NCBI GenBank assembly: GCA_023678885.1
Contig: CM042985.1
Span: 14,300,465-14,364,464, forward strand
DNA length: 64,000 nucleotides
Source: Pogostemon cablin
Taxonomy: Eukaryota > Streptophyta > Magnoliopsida > Lamiales > Lamiaceae
Direction of reading: 5' to 3'
Shown here one piece after another: positions 57,269-64,000 of the stretch (position 1 is its first letter; each line of letters opens with the position of its first letter). The translations under genes were made by a program, and so were the position numbers. Under the pieces are notes generated by a model. That model searched no databases and was not told the DNA's origin. It worked only from the letters and a program-made list of their open reading frames with translations.

Positions 57269-57321
57269 GTGAAATAGACATAAGTTTTTAGCCGATGTCT
57301 GTCAGCATTTTTATTATAGTG
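57269..57321 (+). mobile_element. CACTA-type transposon, right terminus
   Basis: After the GTGAA repeat, the CACTA sequence resumes (ATAGACATAAG, GCCGATGTCTGTCAG) and ends ATTTTTATTATAGTG at 57321. The complement starts CACTATAATAAAAAT. The terminus lies inside a copia RT. The next bases, TAT, are a candidate 3-bp target copy. No left terminus CACTATAATAAA is visible in the window. Confidence 0.78.
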
Positions 57322-59420
57322 TATCAGCCTCGACTCTATTGAATCCAAACTGATGTAAGAAGTCAGTTATTCTATCATACCTTGCTCTGGGAGCTTGTTT
57401 TAGACCATACAAAGCTTTCTTCAATTTATACACATAATCAGGATGAAATGGATCAACAAAACCTTTTGGTTGTTCAACAAAAGCTTCTTCAAGTAAAATG
57501 CCATTTAAGAACACAGTTTTAACATCCATTTGAAACAGTTTAATACCAACAAAGCATGCAATAGCTAAGAGAAGCCTAATAGACTCTATTCTAGCTATGG
57601 GTGTAAATATTTCATCAAAATCTATTACTTCAACCTATATGTATCCTTGTGCAACTAGCTAGCTTTGTTTCTTACTTTATTACCAGATTCATCAGTTTTG
57701 TTCTTGAAAATCCACTTTGTTCCAATCACATTACTGTTTGTATGCCTAGGTACTAGACTCCAAACATCATTCCTAGTGAATTGTTCAAGTTCTTCCTGTA
57801 TAGCCTCTATCCAACATCATCTTTTAAAGCTTCATAAATATTCTTGGGTTCAACAGAAGAGAAATAACACTCAGCACATACCTTATTAAATATGTTATAC
57901 ATGCAAACCGATCGCACTACATCTCTAAATTTACCTTTTCTTCTGGTTTGAACACCAACAGATGATTCACCAATGATCTGTGATGAAGGGTGATATTTCT
58001 TATATCTGTGAGCAAGAGTATTTCTCGGACTTCTGTGGAGTTGGTTCTCATCTTCTTCTGAATCAACACTTGATCTTGTACGCGATGTGATCACATTCGG
58101 TTCAATATTGTTCACTGGTTCTGAAATTTCAACCAAGTCAAAGATATCAGCTTTCATCTTTTTACCTGTAATATTAGATGAATCATCAAACACAACATTG
58201 ACAGATTTTTTGAACAGTTCTGGTTCTAAGATTAAAGACTCTGTAAGCTTTGTTATTCTTAGAATATCCTAAGAAAAAACCTTTATCACTCTTAGAACCA
58301 AACTTTGAAAGATATTCCCTATCATTCAGAAAGTAGCACATGCAATCGAACACATGAAAGTATTTCAGGTTTGGTTTCCTCCTATACAGCAGTTCATAAG
58401 AAGTAATAGAATAGTCTGGTCTAAAATGAATCTTATTAGACACATGACATGCAGTATTCAAGGTTTTAACCCAAAATCTTTTAGACACATTCATTGAATT
58501 AAGCATGACTCTAGTCATTTCTTGTAGTGTTCTATTCTTTCTTTCAGCAATTCCTTTCTGTTATGGGGTTTTAGGAGATGAAAACTCTTGCATAATGCCT
58601 TTCTTTTTACAAAAATCAGCAAACATGTTGTTTTCAAATTCTCTACTATGATAAGTTCTAATCCTACAAACTCTAAGATTGAAATCATTTTTGAACCTTT
58701 TGAAAAGAATTTTGAACACATTGATTTTTCTCTTATAAATTCTACCCATGAAAACCTAGGAAAATCATCAACGAAAACCAAAGAGTAACTCTTACCACCA
58801 AGACTTTCAGTCTCCATAGGACCCATAATATCCGTGTGAAGCAATTCAAAACACCTTGAAGATGTGCACAATGATGTGATTTTATGTGAGGGCCTTACCT
58901 GTTTACCTTTTTTATATGAACCACATACAGGTGGATCTCTGAAATTGAGCTTATGCAATCCTTTATTAGCCTCCAACTTAACCAATTTCTGTAAATTTCT
59001 GTAATTTACATGGATAAGTTTTTATGCCAAAGTACATGTTCATCATGTTATGTGATGTTGCAATAAATGTTGTTACCAATTAGATAACAATTATCTACAG
59101 ATCGACTGCCAATAATCATAACGCCATCAGTTTCATTTAGCACAAAACATGAACTCTTATCAAATTTCACATGCAAATTATCATCACATAATTGACTTAT
59201 GCTTATCAAATTAGCACGTAAACCTTCAACATGAAGCACGTTCTTCAGATTTGGAAAACCTTTAACATTTAAAGTTCATTTACCAACAATGTTACCCTTA
59301 GAGCCACCACCATACGTAACTTTACCACCATCAAAAGTTTCATAATCCTTCAAGTATTCAACATTACTAGTCATATGTCTAGAACAATCACTATCAAAAT
59401 ACCATAGACCAGGTATACAT
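57322..59420 (-). pseudogene. Copia pol (protease, integrase, RT N-terminus), minus strand, truncated by CACTA
   Basis: Gene order on the minus strand (protease, integrase, RT) is that of Ty1/copia. The protease remnant near 59400 has YFDSDCSRHMT, in place of the usual DSGCS. The pre-integrase domain is near 58985-58860. In the integrase, HTDIMGPMETE and VFVDDFPRFSW (58985-58720) hold the first catalytic Asp. The second (usually in RSDHGGEF) is lost as RTYHSREF, and a stop precedes NGIAERKNRTLQ. The RT starts near 57660 and keeps VYKLKKALYGLKQAPRA (57529-57314). It ends where the CACTA inserted, so the catalytic YVDD part, RNase H and 3' LTR are missing from this side. Several stops and frameshifts. 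Confidence 0.87.
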
Positions 59421-61243
59421 GCTTGTAAAGAAGTACAAACAACATTACAAAGCACTTTTGGTTTTCTGACCTAAGAAGATTTAGTCGTGTGTGAATACTT
59501 GTGTGGCAACACTCCAGGAATATTTTTCCAGAAAGTATATCATCTTTCAATTTGAAACAATAAGGACGAATATGACTATGGTTTGAATAATAATGACAAA
59601 CAAGGGTCCTATTGTCGTTTCTATCAGGAAACTTGTTGGAAAAATCACATGAATCAGGTTTCACAAATTTTGAATTAGGTTTCACAAACTTGACAGGATT
59701 TTCAAAATTAATAGGCATGCATTCTTCGATGTATCCAAGACTAAATTTATCAGTTTTTTCCAACAGATAAAGTTTCATTCAAAATAGATGTACCTTTGCT
59801 ATACAAGCAGCTAACTGGCCTTGGAGTTAAGTAATTGCAGCATCCTTCTTAGTAAGATTTACCTAAAGTCTTGTTATAGTCTCAACTAAACCATCATTCT
59901 CTTGGTTGACAGCTTTCAATTCTTTTAGAAGTTCGGAAATCTTCATCTCTAGAGATTCTTGTTAGAAGAGAAAGCATTAGTACAATTCATATCAAGATCA
60001 GAAGTAGACATAAACTTGCACGATGTTGTTTCTGATATTGGTATACCAGATTCAACATCTGAGTCACTCTCAGAGAAATATTCCTTCACAAATTGTGTTA
60101 AGAACGCAAGTTCTTCTTCATTTGTATCTGGATCTCCTTTAGAATCATCATCACTCAAACAAGTATTTAGGCTCATCCATTTTTTCAGAAGAGTGTTAGC
60201 ACATTCATTTGCATAATGACCAAAATCAGTATATTCATCACAAATGATCTTTTTCCTAAACTCAGGATCATACCTAAATTTTCTTCTTTGAGTTGGTTTA
60301 CGAACAAGAGTATAAGGGGAATGTTCTACCTTAGGCTGAATGTTTGCTTTAGACTTAGTATAAGGGGAATGTTCTACCTTAGGCTGAATGTTTGCTTTAG
60401 ACTTGTTCTTCTTTTGTTTAAGATAAGACTCAAATTTCTTAGCAAGTAAAGCAATACTGTCAGTGTCATCAGGAATGTTATCAACGTTATATAAACTTGT
60501 TTAATATCAGTAATGGTAGACGTCTTACCAGAATTAGAACTAGAACAAGCACCATTTTCACCTTTTAAAAATGACACCACCTTTTCTATCATACGCAGAA
60601 TCTTGTTGAGACAAGTTTATTTCATAAGTTTTCAAGATACTTATCAGTTCATTATGACTCAAAAGGACAGTATTCCTAGATTCTTTTATAGCACATATTT
60701 TACCATTAAATCTCCTAGGAAGCATACGCAGAGTTTTATTTACTAATTTAATATTGGAAATAAGATCCCCAAGTGACTGCATCTCATTCACCACCTCGTA
60801 GAGTCGCAAATTGTATGATGAGATTGTCTTGTCTTTCTTCATCCTCAATCTCTCGAATTACGCATTAAACATCCTCGCCTTTGCCCTTTTGACACTTTCA
60901 GATCCTTCGTAGTGCTCTTGAAGTCTTTCCCAAGTATCTTTTGCTGATGTACAGTTCTGGATTAGGTTGAACATCACTTTATCAACCAATGAGTTGATTG
61001 CATTGAGTGCTCAGTAGTTCATCATCGACTGATTGTTCTCCTCAGCAATCCATTCAAGCTCATTCTTGATGATTTGATCACCATCATTATCTTGAACTGT
61101 GGGGGTGTCCAACCTGTCAGAATGGTCTTCCAAGCACGTTCATCCATGGACTTGATGTAACTTCTCATTCGGCTCTTCCACAAGGCATAATTGGTTCCAT
61201 CAAGTATGAGAGGACGGTTGATCGATCTAGCGAAGTAATCCAT
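59421..61243 (-). pseudogene. Copia gag, minus strand, broken
   Basis: Starts MDYFARSINRPLILDGTNYA (61243 down), the usual N-terminus of this gag type. The central part has TISSYNLRLYEVVNEMQSLG (60848-60558). The first zinc knuckle is damaged: CDEYTDFGHYANEC near 60233-60192 has Tyr for the second Cys. A second knuckle-like CHYYSNHSHIRPYC lies near 59600-59560, also with a Tyr for Cys and without the Gly of the GH pair. A 48-bp tandem duplication sits in between. Frameshifts and stops separate the pieces. Nucleic-acid binding is therefore probably lost. Confidence 0.85.
60311..60406 (-). repeat. 48-bp in-frame tandem duplication in copia gag
   Basis: Two adjacent 48-bp units (60311-60358 and 60359-60406), nearly identical, encoding on the minus strand a 16-residue unit around KANIQPKVEHSPYT. 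The frame is kept. Confidence 0.92.
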
Positions 61244-61294
61244 GACACTTTAACACTTAACACTAGGAATCAACACTTAGTACCGTCAAGTGTT

Positions 61295-61307
61295 GGCTCT
61301 GATGCCA
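61295..61307 (-). other. Primer-binding site (initiator tRNA-Met type)
   Basis: The minus strand reads TGGCATCAGAGCC, close to TGGTATCAGAGC, the complement of the initiator tRNA-Met 3' end used by most plant copia elements. It is two bases from the LTR border. Confidence 0.88.
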
Positions 61308-61309
61308 CT

Positions 61310-62184
61310 TGTGCGTTGCGCCCAGCAGTGTAAGTGTATTTACGTTAGTGATGTTGTCCTTAGTGTGGTAATACTTCGTACAACACTGACTCTTATTAGA
61401 ATTGAAACTTGAATATGAGATTGCAATTTTGTACAGCGGAAGACTTAACACACGAAATTACTCAATCTTTCTACAAACTTATAAATAAGTTTGTAGCGGC
61501 CTCATGACAAAAATATCACTATACTTGGAAAAAGTGATTACAAAATCAGATTCAAAGAGATGGAAACATTTCTTCCATTCTTCGAATACACACATGGATA
61601 TAAATCCTAAACATGTTCCCAAATATCAAAACCTAGATTGTTAGATCTAAATCCTACTTTAAGTATGCACTTCCACTGTCTGTGAACAGTACACACAAAA
61701 CGTACAGGATAATACCATATACATAATGCAGAACGAGATGTTACAACACCAGTGAAAACACTACAAGAGTAACTTAGTTGAATAAACTCTAAGTCCGGCA
61801 ACTCTCTATGTAGTAACTCTCTAAGTTTTTTCGCACCATGAATAAAGTCCGACAGTTTCTATTTATAGACGTGAATCATGCTGCAGCCTTCTTCAAATAA
61901 GTGGTTCACTAGGAGATATTGAAACCAACCATGATCAGCAAATAACCAACCCACTACTTGGGTAGTTATCTTCAACTTCAAGAATCTTCTGGACTTCTAG
62001 AACATTCCAGATTGCTCTCTAAGCTTGTGGATCTCATTCAGCATGTTCTTCATTCAATTGCCACAACCTCAAAGCAACATCAAGCACAATACCACACAAA
62101 CATGTTAGTGATTAAATAATAACTGGTGGAGGATCGGTAAGATTCCAGATGTGAAGACACTGGTCTCAACACTTCACATCAACA
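61310..62184 (-). mobile_element. Copia 5' LTR (minus strand)
   Basis: 875 bp. On the minus strand it starts TGTTGATGTGAAGTGTTGAG and ends GCGCAACGCACA next to the PBS. It is the 5' LTR of the element at 57322-61309. The partner LTR is not in the window because the element is cut by the CACTA. The outer boundary is inferred from the TG/CA ends. Confidence 0.8.
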
Positions 62185-62425
62185 ATAACAACGATCATCA
62201 ACAAATGAAGAGATAATTCAAGATAAGATCCATATTAGAATTAGGAATTTTAGGAAATTTATTTGGGACAGAGTTGATCATGAATTTTACTATGTTTGAA
62301 GAAGAAAGTGTGGAGAATATTACTCCATTACTTTCGTAATCCTATTCTCGTCCGCCATTAATACTGAGCTTTCTTAGTCTTCAAAGCCCGAAAAGAAGAA
62401 GAATGAAAGTTTCTAATATAGTAAG

Positions 62426-62429
<4 letters not shown>
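62185..62429. other. Short flank of copia LTR
   Basis: AT-rich flank with no recognisable feature. Confidence 0.4.
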
Positions 62430-62491
<62 letters not shown>

Positions 62492-62494
62492 GTA
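62430..62494. repeat. (TA)n(TATG)n compound microsatellite
   Basis: About 25 TA units followed by about four TATG units. Confidence 0.95.
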
Positions 62495-63761
62495 TATATT
62501 GAAGATTTTAAATATGGGTGTGTATGATTTTAATTTTAAAATGATAGTTTTGAAATTTTAGGGGTGTGTAAAAGATAAAAGTAAGAAATAAAAGGTCAAA
62601 AGGAGGTGTACATTAAGTAGAGGGTGTGTATTTGATAACACTCTTTCTATATTCTTATTGAACGGTGTGATTTTGTATATTCTTATTGAACATAATTTGA
62701 AGAGTAATATTTTTTTTATTCAGAAGAGTAATAATTTTTTTATTTAGAAGAGTAATAGTTCATATATTTAAAGAATAATTTTTCATGTACTATAAAGTAT
62801 AGAGTAGTCAGTAAATTAGGGTGCAAGAATTTAGAAGTAATATTTTTCATTCATAAGTAATAGTTCATATCTCTAAAGTTTAGTTTTTCATTACTAAAGA
62901 ATAATCGTTAAATCAGAGTGCACGTGTGAACCCAATCACACAAGTGTTTTCTAATAAATAAATATATTTCATATCACAACATTCAAATTCCAAATAACAA
63001 TTAATAGTTATATGACACATAATATGATTGAAGTAGAATTTTAAAATTTTTGATAAAATACGAATAACATTGTAATAACCCATTCTCATGCAACGCACGT
63101 GTTAAACACAAATGTAATAGGTAAAATTAAGGGAATGCTTGGTTTAAAATTCTACAATGAGATTAATTTTATTTAAATGAGCAAGCATAATTGTTGTAGT
63201 TATGCCTTATACATTAATTATAAATATGTTTTATACATTAATTTTATTCCAGCAATGATGTATGCCATATATGTTAATTATAAATATGTTCCTACATATT
63301 TGATTGACTTTAACGTAAAATTTATCTAAGAAAATTTGTAGAGACTTTTGATGCATTTTTTTAGGATTTTGTGTGTTGATGTGAAGTGTTGAGATTAGTG
63401 TCATCGTATTTGAAATCACACCGTTCCTCCATCGTTTCTTTAGTGTTTTTGATTAACCATTAACACATTTATATTATACTACTTGTGTTGTGCTTAGTTT
63501 TTCTTTTAAATTTGTAGCAGTCAAGAGATGTACGTGTCAGTTAATGAATTATAGTCAAACACAAACTTGGAAGGAAGAGAGCCATAAGGATTTCGAAGCT
63601 GAAGGAAGTTACCCCAGTAGTGGGTATTCCCCTCATTCATGGGTAGTTCAAACCTTGTATTTATGAAAATTATTTTTTTGTCCCCCCTCCCTTTTCACTT
63701 TTTCCTATCTGCCCTAGCAGCCGCTGTTGGATTTTCACTACTCCTGCAGATCTTTCATTAA
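62495..63761. other. AT-rich DNA with a copia LTR fragment
   Basis: Mostly AT-rich with short repeated strings (AGAGTAATA and TAATAGTTCATAT near 62700-62870; ATTAATTATAAATATGTT near 63210 and 63270). At 63374-63406, TGTTGATGTGAAGTGTTGAG is identical to the start of the LTR at 62184 but on the plus strand, and the following bases stay similar for a few more. It may be a truncated LTR of the same family. Confidence 0.45.
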
Positions 63762-63999
63762 CTAATCATACAGCAGGTTATAACTTCTATCGATGGCCCC
63801 CATCTGGTGCAAATTTGTTCTTTGCAGGAACTCATCCGCTAGGTTCCTGTCCCAATCATCCCTCCACGGACGTAGTTCGATGGAGGATTCCTCGCCGTCG
63901 GCAGTGATCGTCGATCGGTGACCACTCGATAATTCCACATCGCTATATCTCACATTTTGATGGAAACTGCCTTCAAAGCAGCCATGCCTACCCTTTGAC
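63762..63999 (-). CDS. Hypothetical open frame, 3' end, runs off the window
   Basis: The minus strand is open for 79 codons from the window edge to a TAG at 63762-63764. It includes GCFEGSFHQNVRYSDVELSS, ADGEESSIELRPWRDDWDRN and ends DRSYNLLYD. The composition (acidic, few rare residues) and the higher GC than the surroundings favour real coding sequence, possibly the last exon of a gene to the right. I do not recognise the family and see no start codon or splice acceptor in the window. Confidence 0.35.
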   Translation of the reverse strand, partial: SKGRHGCFEGSFHQNVRYSDVELSSGHRSTITADGEESSIELRPWRDDWDRNLADEFLQRTNLHQMGAIDRSYNLLYD

Positions 64000-64000
64000 C

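Overview
The window is nuclear DNA of a flowering plant, probably a eudicot (AT-rich, Stowaway-type MITEs, relics of the plant-specific gene PTAC10, plant copia and Athila-type retrotransposons). I cannot name the species. No intact host gene is visible. Almost everything is transposable-element DNA, mostly decayed, plus two host-gene relics and one open frame of unknown identity at the right edge.

Layout. 1-8483: AT-rich DNA with a THO5-like pseudogene (minus strand, 944-1511), two Stowaway-like MITEs, a PTAC10 pseudogene (plus strand, 3299-4640) and the right end of a CACTA-type transposon (to 8483). 8484-13860: an internally deleted Athila-type Ty3/gypsy element (LTR 8487-9609, LTR 11541-13322) followed by a pol fragment. 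13861-19191: minus-strand Ty1/copia element with LTR 14576-15761. 19192-26016: second Athila-type copy (3' UTR piece, integrase tail, intron-bearing ATHILA ORF-1, 3' UTR, LTR 24464-26016). 26017-28906: plus-strand copia remnant and LTR. 28907-31444: unassigned DNA holding a 573-bp Mutator-like element with a GC-rich core. 31445-57321: CACTA terminal region split by a 25-kb composite Athila element (31904-57268, TSD GTGAA). 57322-62184: minus-strand copia element interrupted by that CACTA. 62185-64000: AT-rich DNA and the edge frame.

The composite Athila element carries three LTRs, two gag-pol blocks, a scrambled copia segment between them, an env-position ORF and a duplicated 3' UTR. All its coding regions contain stops or frameshifts, so none looks autonomous. 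Nesting gives a relative order: copia, then CACTA into its RT, then Athila into the CACTA terminus.

The most interesting signals are non-coding and shared by diverged Athila copies: (1) tandem stem-loops in the 3' UTR whose stems covary while a 13-14-nt loop is kept; (2) a 16-nt leader exon plus phase-1 intron in front of the env-position ORF; (3) arrays of TTCGACCA/TGGTCGAA with perfect hairpins in the U3, the gag-pol spacer and the pol-ORF1 spacer; (4) an internal polypurine tract that mimics the real one.
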